Shown piece after piece: positions 22,060-31,986 of a DNA stretch of 64,000 nt. How positions within the stretch are numbered: the stretch's first letter is position 1; each line of letters starts with the position of its first letter. Both the position numbers and the translations under genes were made by a program. Origin of the DNA: Pythium myriotylum (taxonomy: Eukaryota; Oomycota; Peronosporomycetes; Pythiales; Pythiaceae); assembly GCA_023091665.1 (NCBI GenBank), contig JALJCQ010000024.1:1178001-1242000 (forward strand), given 5' to 3'. Under the pieces are notes generated by a model that saw only the letters and a list, made by a program, of their open reading frames with translations, had not been told where the DNA came from and made no database searches.

Positions 22060-23301
22060 TTACCGAGATGGGGAATTGCGTACTTGTTTTCCACCATCAA
22101 CATTCATTGATGCCTCAAGAACAGACTGTAGTGGCATGAAAACGCGATCGATACTTGTCATGGGCATCTCGCGGAAGGCTTCATCAACGTTGTCGACTAA
22201 TTGTTCGATGGTTTTGGCCTTTTTTTCGGTGCTGAAGAGGTTGGATGGCGGCAAAGAATCTCAGATCAAGAACATTGTAATCTGCAGAATTAGCTGGTTG
22301 GGGATCGATGCTGGCATCCCACCCACCATCCTTGAGAGCTGCAACTACTACCGGGTCAGAGGCGGAGACATGGGGTTTGGCATTGTCCCGTTGTAGGACA
22401 AATCGTTTTCCAGAAGGCCAAACACGCTTGAATGCTGGAATAACCATTTTGCATAGGCACCGCCGATAGATATCACGATCAACTGTGTAGGTCTTCATCT
22501 CTAAAGACCGGCTGGACGGTTCTTGCTTGACCTTTCAGCGGGCTCAAAGACCGCAAAGGGCCAGAGACCGATCTTTCCATCCCAAACACAGCGTCGAGTA
22601 GCATCCCAACGAGGTCTCGCCACAGCAACTAAGAACATCACCTTGATGATGAAATTCTTGTTCTTGATCATGAGGTGCGGGACCTCTTCGTGTTCCGAGA
22701 GATAGCAGCGTTCTTTTTCTTTTTCCAGATAGAACCACTTTTCGTCCAAATGGACACGATCCAACATGCCATCGAATCGCAGGCCACTTATACCTCCGTC
22801 ATGAACAAATTTGAGAGCAAAGTTCACTCGTTGAACACGCTGGAAGTCCGTCAGCATTGGCTTGGCATCAGCAGTGTGGCACCTGAAGACTCCAGCGAGC
22901 AAGTAATCGTGCAACGTAGATTTTGCAATACCGAGCATATTCGCTCAAGTGCGAATGTCTGTCCTGTCCTCCAAGGGGATAAGTTCGATGGCATGGCCGA
23001 GGTCGGCACGGAACTCCTCCGTGAGCATTGACTTGCGGCCGCTTCTACCCTTCCTTCCACTCTCATAGTCAATAGGTTTGCCTTCTTGAATGGCCCTGAC
23101 CGTGCGCCGCCACAATCGCGAGATCTGATCATTGAAATTGACAGCACATTCAGCTATCGCCCCGTACGGGGTCTCCAACTGCACGCTGACGCGCAAAAGG
23201 AACGCAACCGCGGCAGCCTTCTCTTCGGGTTTGAGGTTCTTTCGCCTCTGCTTTGTTTTTGGGGTCGGAGGAGCCATGTTGTCTTGTCGCCGTAGGGTCA
23301 A
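22060..23301 (-). pseudogene. Mariner-like transposase, stops and frameshifts
   Basis: The N-terminal part (23301-22945) has KNLKPEEKAAAVAFLLRVS and GRKGRSGRKSMLTEEF; the middle (22938-22501) has LGIAKSTLHDYL, first Asp in RVHLDEKWFYLEKEKER and FEPAERSSKNRPAG; then (22498-22184) second Asp in FVLQRDNAKPH and third in NSADYNVLDLRFFAAIQ; the C-terminus is in another frame (22254-22060). Breaks: an in-frame stop near 22945, a stop/frameshift near 22500 and a frameshift near 22230. The NVLDLGFF-type third block is characteristic of the plant/oomycete mariner branch. Confidence 0.82.
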
Positions 23302-23464
23302 AGGAAAAATGACTCGGGTGCGTCGAACTCAAATGGACACCACTCCGGAAGGACTAATCAGAATCTCGCAGAAACCACAAACCACACCAAAAGAATCGCA
23401 AAGAATTCATCTTTCTTTTGGCCAATCAAGAAGCAAAAAACCGCTTAATTGGCCTTAATCCGGT

Positions 23465-23795
23465 TTAACCCTTTCGTGGTCATAATTTTTGCAATAGGAA
23501 TAGTATCAGTATAAAAAAGTCAAGTATATAAGCTGCAGAAGGGAACAAATTGTTCCCTTCTGGAAATGACGTTATAAATGTTTCGCACCTTGTTTTGTAA
23601 CGAAATTTTACAAAAACCCACCATATGGGACATTACACCATATGGAACAACTTTGGTTGACTCAGATTTTCTCAGAAACCATACCCTCTTTTGCCAAAGG
23701 GAACAAACTGTTCCCTTCTGAGGGGGTTCCAACTACCCACTTTTGCAAACACATCAGAAGGGCAAAAAATGTACCATTTACCACGAAAGGGTTAA
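23465..23795. mobile_element. piggyBac-type MITE (331 bp including TTAA ends)
   Basis: Ends TTAACCCTTTCGTGGT (23465-23480) and its exact reverse complement (23780-23795). A TTAA target with CCC...GGG termini is the signature of piggyBac. Inside are a perfect 26-bp palindrome around AGGGAACAA/TTGTTCCCT (23536-23561), a related copy at 23699-23720, and inverted CCATATGG-containing segments near 23620-23645. No coding capacity. It sits inside the mariner-like element, so it is younger than it. Confidence 0.82.
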
Positions 23796-23832
23796 CCCAA
23801 ACCACCACTTATATTTTCGGACTGAGGAAGTA

Positions 23833-24349
23833 CAAATTTCTGTGCACACATGTTGGAATTCCACAACGGCATGTGAACCAGACGTCGGTCCATAGTTGAT
23901 GTTGATTTCTTCTCCCGGCTTGATATCCTTAAGAGTTACAGTAACGAGGGTGTGGACTCGCCCGCGCGCCATAGGTCGGAACTACGCATTTAGAGAGCAG
24001 GAATGATTAGCAAAGCCGAGTAACCCGCCGAAACGAGACAAGTTGATGCCGATTCGGACGTTTAGTGGGTCGCTCAGGGTGTCCTCACATCACGAGCATG
24101 TAGCCCTTGTTCGCCGGTCGTTGCCTTGGGTTGGCGCGAACGTGCTCTAGCTCACCGAGATGTCAACCTAGTGAAACCCCGTGTCCGATTGGCTCCCTAG
24201 CCATCACAGCTTAGTCTCCCGTGCGCTCGCTCTTCATAAGCGTGATGTTCTCGGATTCTCGAATACCGTTGCCACAGTTTCCCCCGAAAGGACACGAGTT
24301 TCCTGTGCAAAATATTCCGCCAATGAGGGTGGACGGTCATGCGCTCACT
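23833..24349. other. Spacer between mariner and Harbinger elements
   Basis: No supported gene; ends in ACT (24347-24349), the target duplication of the following element. Confidence 0.5.
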
Positions 24350-24467
24350 GGGTGCGCCCGAAAAGACCAAATTTCCCAATTAGATCATGTGGTGCGCTCT
24401 TCTTTGCGCCGACGTCGTTGTATTGTGACCTCGTCATAGACACGGAAAGTACACACCCAGGACCAAT

Positions 24468-25190
24468 TTGCTCAGCCTGGACGTGTTCAGAACTAGACGA
24501 ATGGCGGAGGAGACCATCGTGCCATCGGCAAAGCGCGGCCTTGGTTTCAGCGACAAGGAGATCACTGCCCTCCTCTGCTCAATGGTGTTTCCTGTGAGCA
24601 GCGAGGAAAGGGACGTCGTTGCTGGCAAGCACAAGGCTAACGGGTATCCCGGACGAACTGCTGAGTCGTTGCGACGGAAGTTTAACAAGTTGGCTCGCTC
24701 ACGCACCCCCACTGGAAACCCCCACATACCTCCTAACGTCAAGAGAGCCAAGCTCGTTCGATACAGTATTATAGAGAAGACGGAGATGGGAACGGTGACG
24801 AGATCTCCTCGTTCTCTTCGACTCTCCTCGGCGAAGACCCAAGTCGAGCGGCGGCAAACTCGGGCAACGGTGATGCCGTAATGGCGGCGCGCCAGCGTTG
24901 TCGGGTATGCCGTCTAATGTGTCCTCGAGCATGTCATCCGATGAGGTTAGCAATTCGAGCGTCTTGAGCCTTCGGGAACTAGGCACTCTCGCTCTCGGTC
25001 CCATCAAGGCCACCACCTGACCAAACTACTCGAAGTCGCTCGTATCCAAGCCGAAAACGACCGCCGTGATCGTGCCGAAGAACGTCGCACTTGGCAAGAA
25101 GAGATACGTCAACGTGACGAGATGATGCGAACATTGCTGGCGAATATGTCTGCTATGATGAACAAGCTGGACAGGAACGAGAACGTCTAG
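24468..25190 (+). pseudogene. Harbinger Myb/SANT-like accessory protein, frameshifted
   Basis: The N-terminal domain (24500-24760) has GLGFSDKEITALLCSMVFPV, ESLRRKFNKLARSRTPTGNP and IPPNVKRAK, a Myb/SANT-like DNA-binding fold used in this superfamily to bring the transposase to the ends. The C-terminal coiled coil is in another frame (25020-25190): LLEVARIQAENDRRDRAEER through NKLDRNENV and a stop. Frameshifts lie between about 24770 and 25020. The likely start is ATG at 24501 (MAEETIVPSA) or 24468. Confidence 0.68.
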
Positions 25191-25213
25191 CTACTTGTTG
25201 GACAGCATTTAGT

Positions 25214-25952
25214 CTATTGCGATAGAGTGCTTGGGTCGAGATTAAGTTTTGCCATGTACACTGTCTTTAGAGGATTCACCCCTACGAGTCTAGCCCGTAA
25301 GTTGAATAGCAGAACGAGAGAGTACAGAATTGATTTCCTGTCACGTCGGCTTGCGAGTTTCATCTTGTCTTTCAGTCTTGGAAACGAGCCATGGAGTGCA
25401 TGCATCCCCCATCAGCCGCTTGACGGACGGATGTTGCTTGCCGAGCGCGAACGTAATAGTTGCAACAGCAGGAGCTGCGTCTCGACACGATTTGATGAGA
25501 AAGGGGCAATCACTCGGTGAGAACGCAAAGTCAACAACACATCGTAGACCAGTGTCGGTGAAGACTCGCTCGAGCTTTTCATAGATACCACCCCGTTTAG
25601 CAATTGTAGAGCCATGTATTGACTCTGAAGCATTGACTGCACATGCAATGATCGTACCACCCGGCGCGAAGATAAACACATTCCACACATAGTGGCCATG
25701 CGTCCACCCATTGTAGAACCTGGTTTGCACCACAAAATCCCCGGCTTCCCCAACTTCGATCTTGAGCCCATCAGCAACGGTGAAGACATCGTTCAGGGAT
25801 GAATGGCGAGCGACGATCGCCTCACGGTACGTTGTTTGCTTCCTCTGCGGTTGGAGGATGAACACTTGCGTGAAGATCCTGATGCAGAGTACTAAGTAGG
25901 ATGCGGGAGCCGAAACGAATGAAGTCGGAGCACACGGTTGGCGTGACACCAA
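25214..25952 (-). pseudogene. PIF/Harbinger DDE transposase, 5'-truncated frame
   Basis: 25952-25341: first catalytic Asp in VFTVADGLKIEV, then NGWTHGHYVWNVFIFAPGGT and second Asp in LRCVVDFAFS. The frame shifts near 25400 to 25405-25214 with WGMHALHGSFPRLKD, equivalent to the 'EWG...LKG.F.RL' block that holds the catalytic Glu. Ends in the 24-bp gap before the convergent Myb-like gene. Confidence 0.75.
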
Positions 25953-26811
25953 AGATCATCGTCACAGACGAAGAGCGAATCGGCGACGGTCATCGAGAGC
26001 GATGGCTGCTGCAGTGGCTACGAGCAACCACATCCTCCGTTTGATGAGTGTTCACCACTAGTGCATGGATGAGAAACTCCGTCACAAGTCTCAGATTTTC
26101 AATGTTTTACTAGTGCCTTCTAGAACTTCGGTGTTCCGACTACGTCCAAATGAGTCCCAGGGCCAATTTGGACTTTTCGGACGCACCCACTGTCGAACTA
26201 GCACTCGCCGTGAACAAAGACTGTGTGGAAGATATTGATGAGCAGCCAGTCGAGTAATTGAGCGTACGAAGGGAGAGAGCGAGCATAGGCACGAGAAGTT
26301 GGTATGGCTTCTGCGTAGAAGTCGCTGTCTAATGAGGACTGTGTCTCGATGAATAGCTGCGACGATGTCGGACTTTGCCGAGATCCAGGTCACTATTCTC
26401 ACCGTTGACGTTGTAGTCGGAGCTTGTGGCGCTCATGGTCACATAATGCGAATGAGGACCAAAGCAGGCTTGATTTGAAAGCTGCTGTTCTTCAAGTTGA
26501 GTGATATGCATGAGAATGTATCTCAAGGCATACAAACAACAAGTAGTTTTATACGCGAGTATATGCAGTGAATATGGTTAGGCGAGTTTATGGAGATAGT
26601 ATCCGGACCTTATGATGGATAATCACCAAATAAGAATCGTTATGAGCGCCTTCCTATCACGTGATTAAGACACCCTTATAAATGTGTTTTGGAAGGCAAC
26701 CACTGTGTACGATGGCGCCCATCACCAAGAACATCATCAGGTTGATGCTCAAGAACAAAAGTATCATCTTGAGTGGCCAAGTGATGCTCTTGAGTAGGAG
26801 GATCATCTTTG

Positions 26812-26882
26812 CTTGACCAGGTGCATTGACACTCCAATTTCTTATAGTGGATTCTATTGGAGTGTCAATGCACCTGGTCAAG
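26812..26882. repeat. Hairpin, 26-bp perfect arms
   Basis: 26812-26837 and 26857-26882 are exact reverse complements (CTTGACCAGGTGCATTGACA...) with a 19-nt loop. Confidence 0.93.
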
Positions 26883-26897
26883 ATGATGGCGCCCGCA

Positions 26898-26933
26898 TAA
26901 TTTAGATGACGCCGTGTGGCGTCGTCTAAATTA
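26898..26933. repeat. Hairpin, 16-bp arms
   Basis: TAATTTAGATGACGCC (26898-26913) pairs with 26918-26933 (one mismatch, 4-nt loop). It follows the larger hairpin by 15 bp. Confidence 0.85.
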
Positions 26934-28688
26934 CGTGGGTGACAAGGAGCGTTATCAAGACTGCAAGTATGACCAACGAGAAATCACAGGGTGCTGGCGA
27001 GCGGTGCGTCTTGCAAAGAGACACAAACAAGAAGGGGAGCTCCAGCGGCTCTCCATGATAACAGGGAAGGCGGTGAACAAAGGACTCGTGTAAAGAAGAC
27101 TCCAGGGCTTAAACTAACCATGATTAATGTGCTCAGTCTCGATCACACAACGCCAGCTCATCACTCCTCACGGATGAGAACGTGTCAGCGTCAGCGTTGA
27201 TCAAGAATGATCAAGAATCCTACGGAAGATGGCTAAAATTAGTGTGTAAAAAGAACACTGCTACTGTCCACCCGGCAAGACAGCGCTATTTCCGAGCCCT
27301 TGTCCATCCATTTTCCATACTTATCGTCCCCGTCAATACTGATCTCAAACTTCATTCAATCAAACATGCGGGCACTTAGGGCGACCGATTGACGATAAGT
27401 TCGACTGGCGATCTTTGCATGAAAAAAACTGACTACTCAAATGGAAACGGATCGGGTGATAAAACAGCTCATCAACTCACAGAAATATATTGAAGACTTA
27501 GATCTTCTCACCCTTGAGAAAGTAAACCAAGAGGTGTAATCAAAGGTTGTTTACTGCAACTGTAGCCGTCAAACTGCGGCGGGTTGTTGGCAGATGTTTT
27601 ATACCAAAGCCTGGCGCACCGAGAACATCACATAAAGTTGTATTGATGTCTTCGGCATAGTCGTGAAGGGCGGCAGTGATATGGTTGGTGCCAAGGGAGT
27701 CGTAAAATTGAGAAATGCGGGACAAACAGAGAGCATTAAAAGATGAGTAATGCCTTCGAGAGCAGCTGCACGAATTTTACCCGTCATTCTCTCATAAACG
27801 TGCTGCTTCTCGGATCGCAGACGCCTCGGTTTAGCTGAAACGAACTCAAGAAAAGCTATGCTGTCGACATCTTTCGCAACACGTTCGCAACAAAGCATAG
27901 ATCAAAACATCACCAAACCACGTGTCTGAATGAATGGGATACACCGAGAAGTAGTGGTACTGATTTGCAAATCCTGGGATTATGCGTACGGGAAGGTGTT
28001 CTCGAGCTCGACAGCAATATCGAGCGGCCGTTTGTCTAAAGCAAACCGTGATACATCATGGTGAAGCCACTTACAGAAACTTGCATTCATCACAAAGCAC
28101 GTTGAGATTGGAGAGGGCACGCATAGCGTGGATTTGCTTCTTCGAGAACAATCCATATCCTGTGATGGACATGCATTCAAAGTTTTCAACCGCTTTCTTG
28201 CCTGCCTGATATATATCCAAGTCCATCCGCTATCCGCCCGAGTCAATTCGTTGCCATCGGATTGCCGATGTTTCGAGGCCATGCTCTGTCCATCCGAGTC
28301 AACATTCTGCTCGTTTGCATTCGAATCGTCGTCAGAGTCCACACAGATCGCGTCTTCCTACTTGTTGTAGCCAGGGAAAACGTCAAACCATTTGTCTAGC
28401 GTTGCCTTGAGTAGCACATAGAATGCAATCGTGTTCAGGGCTGCTTCTGTACAACGTACCAGGGAAGCTTTCTCACCAATTCCTATTGCTTGGCAGTAAA
28501 ACACTCAAGGCGCTTCCTTGTAGCCTTGACTGATGGCTTCTCTCCAGAAGCGACTCCGCAAACTCTTCAAGCGTCACCTCTCCAGTCAATTGCCAAACGT
28601 CCTTAGAAGCGTCGAAACGCGCTCGAGCCTCACGTTGGCCAGCTGTTTGCTTGCCACGATCTAATGGAGGTTGAACGGACTTTGCACA

Positions 28689-28732
28689 CGCGACGACTCC
28701 GCCCTGCTCCGTCAGACATGGGGGGGGGGCTC
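28689..28732 (+). repeat. 3'-end remnant of a Gypsy element C copy
   Basis: These 44 bp, including the poly-G tract, match the sequence just before the 3' LTR (32963-33006: end of pol plus the G-rich polypurine tract). The 5' LTR is thus preceded by the 3' end of another copy, as after tandem or LTR-LTR recombination. Confidence 0.7.
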
Positions 28733-28879
28733 TGTTGTGACGCAACAAGACTCATAAGGAATGTCGGTCGGAGACAGGACGGTAGGAGAAATCTAGGAAA
28801 GGTGAGAGAAGGGAGGTGAGCTAACTTGCTATCAATTGTTCTCCATTTTTCTTCAAAGTCCTCATCGAGGTACCACACA
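28733..28879 (+). repeat. 5' LTR of element C (147 bp)
   Basis: Near-identical to 33007-33153 (substitutions at a few sites, for example AAGGAATG versus AAAGAATG). TG...CA termini. Confidence 0.88.
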
Positions 28880-28917
28880 TAGAAGCTTCTATAACGTATC
28901 GCGTTCTCCATTCGACC

Positions 28918-30201
28918 ATGGCTTCGGGCCTTGGAGCGGACGGAGAGAAGAAGAAGGAGACACGCCGATTCAAGTTCGACGGCGCAGTAAAGGGATACTC
29001 CGATATCGATGTCTTCCGTTCGGGCGACTGGATTGAGTGGCTCGAAACTCGTCGCCAACTGCAACAGTTAAAGGAGTCGTGGCAACTCGAGGACACGAAC
29101 GAAGGCGACTGCGAGAAGTTCCTGAGTATCATCCGGCAGGTGATCTTCAGCCACGATCTCCAGGTATTCAACACCATGTATGCACGAACACACCGGAATG
29201 GCACGATTCACGCAGCGATTGAAGCTGCGTTGCGCGAGCTCAATGACCGACATTGCCTACCGAATGTAACGACCGTTCTCCGTGACAAGTTGCGCAGCTT
29301 GAGCAAGACGAGAACCATGGCGGTGGACGAGTACGCAGATGCCTTCGACCGACTCCTGGAACTCGGGGTGTTTGTGCGTCTACAGATCACTACGAGCGAC
29401 CAAATTGCCTTGTTCCATACAGGCATGCCTAACGCGTGGCGAGAACGAGTTGAGATTTTCCCGATTCGTAATGAAGACGAGGCGTTGATGGAGCTCCGGA
29501 CTTTGTACAACACCTGCGAGCGGCTTGAACGTGCGCGACCAGCGCACAACCACGGACAAGCAGCTCGGGGAGGCCGCGGCCAACGCATGCAGGGCCGGGG
29601 TCACAGTGGAAGAGGCGGACAGCAACACACGAGTACCGGAGGTAAAGGTAACGGGAACGGCGGAAACAAGGGGAAGCGCAAGGCCAACACGATCAGCAAC
29701 CACGATGGACAAGGCTGTCGCTACTGTCGTGATCAGGGTATGTCGTTCTTTGTGAACCACACTGACGAGGACTGCTTCCGCAACCCAAGCTCGGCCAGTT
29801 ACCGACCGAACGCGAACAAGCGCTTCAAGAAGAACAATAGTTGTAATGCTGAGAGCAAAAATGAAGTCGCTGCCCTCCACTATTATGGTAATGATGACGA
29901 CATCGATGATGAAGAGCTCGAGCGGATCTACCAGGGAGTCACGTACGATGAGAGAGAACTTACTGTCGCCGAAACCCAAGGTGGTTCAGGACGCAATCTT
30001 CACGTGCGAGTTCAATTACAACACCCTCTTTCCCATCAGACCTTCACTGCAATTCTCGATTCGGGATGTGACAAATCAACGGTAGCGAAGGAGGTGGTGT
30101 CGTGGTACAATCCTCAGCAAGGTGGAGTGTTCAAGAAAGCGGATGGATCTCAAGAAGTTGCATTGGGATACATTGCACTGCCATTTCGGATGGACGAGTA
30201 G
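28918..30201 (+). CDS. Element C Gag-protease (stop at 30199-30201)
   Basis: 427 codons from ATG in CGACCATGG. Capsid-like helical N-terminus (about 30-210), Gly/Arg-rich linker (about 210-255), a zinc-knuckle variant CRYCRDQGMSFFVNHTDEDC, and a retropepsin core with LDSGCDKSTVAKEVV near 385, where DSG supplies the catalytic Asp (Cys follows instead of Ala). The frame ends at TAG in an 18-bp direct duplication (GGATGGACGAG at 30188 and 30206). The downstream pol frame is in phase, so the parent element made one Gag-Pol polyprotein unless the stop is read through. Confidence 0.82.
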   Translation: MASGLGADGEKKKETRRFKFDGAVKGYSDIDVFRSGDWIEWLETRRQLQQLKESWQLEDTNEGDCEKFLSIIRQVIFSHDLQVFNTMYARTHRNGTIHAAIEAALRELNDRHCLPNVTTVLRDKLRSLSKTRTMAVDEYADAFDRLLELGVFVRLQITTSDQIALFHTGMPNAWRERVEIFPIRNEDEALMELRTLYNTCERLERARPAHNHGQAARGGRGQRMQGRGHSGRGGQQHTSTGGKGNGNGGNKGKRKANTISNHDGQGCRYCRDQGMSFFVNHTDEDCFRNPSSASYRPNANKRFKKNNSCNAESKNEVAALHYYGNDDDIDDEELERIYQGVTYDERELTVAETQGGSGRNLHVRVQLQHPLSHQTFTAILDSGCDKSTVAKEVVSWYNPQQGGVFKKADGSQEVALGYIALPFRMDE

Positions 30202-30207
30202 GGTTGG

Positions 30208-31986
30208 ATGGACGAGTTCCAACCAACAAGGGAGCTCACCCATGAGTTCCAAATCGCCGACAAGTTGCTCTATCCGATAATCCTCGGAACTGACTTTATG
30301 GAAGAGCAGGAAATTATCCTCGACTTCAAGGCCAAGGAGATCGTTTGGGACGGTAACCGGGTTGCAATGAGAGCGCCAAGTGAGCAGAAACGTGTTGTTC
30401 TTTTTGCTGAGGCCGCTGAAGACGGGGGTCTCGGGCGAATCATATCAACGACGGGTGAAGACGTGAACATTGACGCGCTCGTGCGCAAAGACCATCTCAC
30501 GTTGGAACAGCAACAGAGGCTCAAGCAAGCATTGCAACGAGTGCGAGTAGTTTTCTTCAACAAGGTGGGCCGACTAAAGATGTCTCCATACGTGCTGCCG
30601 GTGAAACCAGGCGCGGTACCCCATGTTCAAGGCCCATACAGCATACCACACAAGTATCTTGAGGCAACCAGGCGAGAGATCGATCGACTTGTTCGACTGG
30701 GCGTGCTCGAACCAGACAAGGACTCCAGATGGGCAGCGCCGTGTTTTGTGATACCCAAGAAGGACGGTTCGATTCGTTTCTTCTCGGACTTTCGGGGGTT
30801 AAACAAAAATCTCTTGCGAAGCTACTTTCCGTTGCCAAGAATTCAAGACATGATACGTGAACTGCCGCAACCAGCCTTCATCACGACACTCGACTTGGTG
30901 ATGGGCTACTACAGCCGCGAGTTAGCATTGGAAAGCAGAAAGTACACAGCAATCGTACTCCCGTGGGGAAAATATCGCTATTGCAGGCTGCCTATGGGCA
31001 TCAACACGGCGCCAGACGAGTTTCACGCGCTGATGGTCCAGCTACTTGGTGATCTCAAGTATGTGAGAATTTATCTCGACGACGTCCTCATATTATCCAA
31101 CACATTCGACGAACACATAGAGCACTTGGAAACGGTACTGCAGCGCCTGCTCGAGGCTGGAGTTGTGGTCCATGCAACCAAGAGCAAGTTTTGTGCCAAG
31201 AAGGCCGACTACCTCGGCTACACCATCTCCTCAGAAGGCAAGCAACCCATGATCAAGAAGGTCGAAGCCATACAACGCCTGGCTCGTCCACGGAACCTGC
31301 GTGACCTACGGCGGTTCATTGGAATGGTCAATTACTACAAGGATTTGTGGCGAGGGCGCTCACAGATCCTCGCACCCCTCACGAAGCTGACGTCCTCGAA
31401 GGTGCCATTCAAGTGGACCACGAGAGAACAAACTGCATTTGACAGAACCAAGATTATGGTTGCGTCCGCGACGATGCTCATCTACCCAGACTTCACCAAG
31501 TGCTTTGACATCTACACGGATGCTTCGGACTACCAGCTCGGGGGAGGGCTCATGCAAGACGGAAAACCACTTGCATTCTGGTCCAAGAAATGCGACGAAA
31601 CCCAGCAGCACTACGCCGCAAACAAGAAGGAACTCCTGAGTGTTCTGGAAATACTGCGCGAATTCCGAGCAATCGTGTGGGGGAGGAAGATCAGGGTGTT
31701 TACCGATCACCGCAATTCGACTTGCCAGAACTACAAGAACCTGACACTGCTCCGATGGAGACTAGAGATCGAGGAATACGCACCAGAGATCATCTACATC
31801 GAGGGAAAGAACAATGTCGTTGCAGATGCTATGTCAAGGCTGCCAACCGAAAACCACGAGATTGCCGCGGTCGAGGAGTCTCCCCTGTTTTCGTTGTCGC
31901 TCGAAGAAATTCGGCGCGCCCAAGTGGACGACAAAATGCAAGCCGGAGGTGACACGGCAGAGAGAGAGAGAGAGAGAGATCATTAA
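30208..31986 (+). CDS. Element C reverse transcriptase-RNase H
   Basis: 592 codons, same phase as gag. Starts in the protease C-terminus (LYPIILGTDFM, the 'ILG' flap-end motif), then RT: FVIPKKDGSIRFFSDFRGLN, LDLVMGYYSRELA, RLPMGINTAPDEF and catalytic YLDDVLILS, then connection and RNase H (FDIYTDASDYQLGG, FWSKKCDETQQHYAANKKEL, VFTDHRN) and DAMSRLP. Ends just after the (GA)n tract, which shifts the frame into a stop; the integrase continues in the +1 frame. Confidence 0.88.
   Translation: MDEFQPTRELTHEFQIADKLLYPIILGTDFMEEQEIILDFKAKEIVWDGNRVAMRAPSEQKRVVLFAEAAEDGGLGRIISTTGEDVNIDALVRKDHLTLEQQQRLKQALQRVRVVFFNKVGRLKMSPYVLPVKPGAVPHVQGPYSIPHKYLEATRREIDRLVRLGVLEPDKDSRWAAPCFVIPKKDGSIRFFSDFRGLNKNLLRSYFPLPRIQDMIRELPQPAFITTLDLVMGYYSRELALESRKYTAIVLPWGKYRYCRLPMGINTAPDEFHALMVQLLGDLKYVRIYLDDVLILSNTFDEHIEHLETVLQRLLEAGVVVHATKSKFCAKKADYLGYTISSEGKQPMIKKVEAIQRLARPRNLRDLRRFIGMVNYYKDLWRGRSQILAPLTKLTSSKVPFKWTTREQTAFDRTKIMVASATMLIYPDFTKCFDIYTDASDYQLGGGLMQDGKPLAFWSKKCDETQQHYAANKKELLSVLEILREFRAIVWGRKIRVFTDHRNSTCQNYKNLTLLRWRLEIEEYAPEIIYIEGKNNVVADAMSRLPTENHEIAAVEESPLFSLSLEEIRRAQVDDKMQAGGDTAERERERDH
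31962..31979. repeat. (GA)n microsatellite inside pol
   Basis: About nine GA units between RNase H and integrase. Its length sets the reading frame; with the present length pol terminates at 31986. Confidence 0.85.

Larger units (their letters stand above)
21872..23830 (-). mobile_element. Mariner-like element with 29-bp TIRs and a nested MITE
   Basis: TIR CTTCCTCCGTCCGAAAATAT... at 21872-21900 and its reverse complement at 23802-23830 (27 of 29 match), flanked by TA (21870-21871, 23831-23832). The TIR resembles the CTCCCTCCGT... ends of plant mariner-like and Stowaway elements. It contains a decayed minus-strand transposase gene and a 331-bp piggyBac-type MITE; without the MITE it is about 1.63 kb. 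Confidence 0.88.
24350..26188. mobile_element. PIF/Harbinger element, complete but decayed
   Basis: TIR GGGTGCGCCCGAAAAGACCA... at 24350 and its reverse complement ending at 26188 (about 24 bp, 2 mismatches), flanked by a 3-bp direct repeat ACT (24347-24349 and 26189-26191). It contains the two genes expected for Harbinger, a Myb-like protein (plus) and a DDE transposase (minus), arranged convergently. GG-starting TIRs and a 3-bp duplication fit the superfamily, although ACT departs from the usual TWA. Confidence 0.85.
26192..28688. other. No supported gene; hairpins
   Basis: Two hairpins are annotated separately (26812 and 26898). Minus-strand frames at 28342-27980 (acidic N-terminus MDSDDDSNANEQNVDSDGQS) and 27898-27599 may be fragments of one decayed element gene, but no motif is recognisable. 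No LTR or TIR boundaries seen. Confidence 0.4.

Noticed and set aside
28473..28748. 91-codon minus-strand frame as a gene
   Set aside because: It reads antisense through the polypurine tract and LTR edge of element C; no domain.
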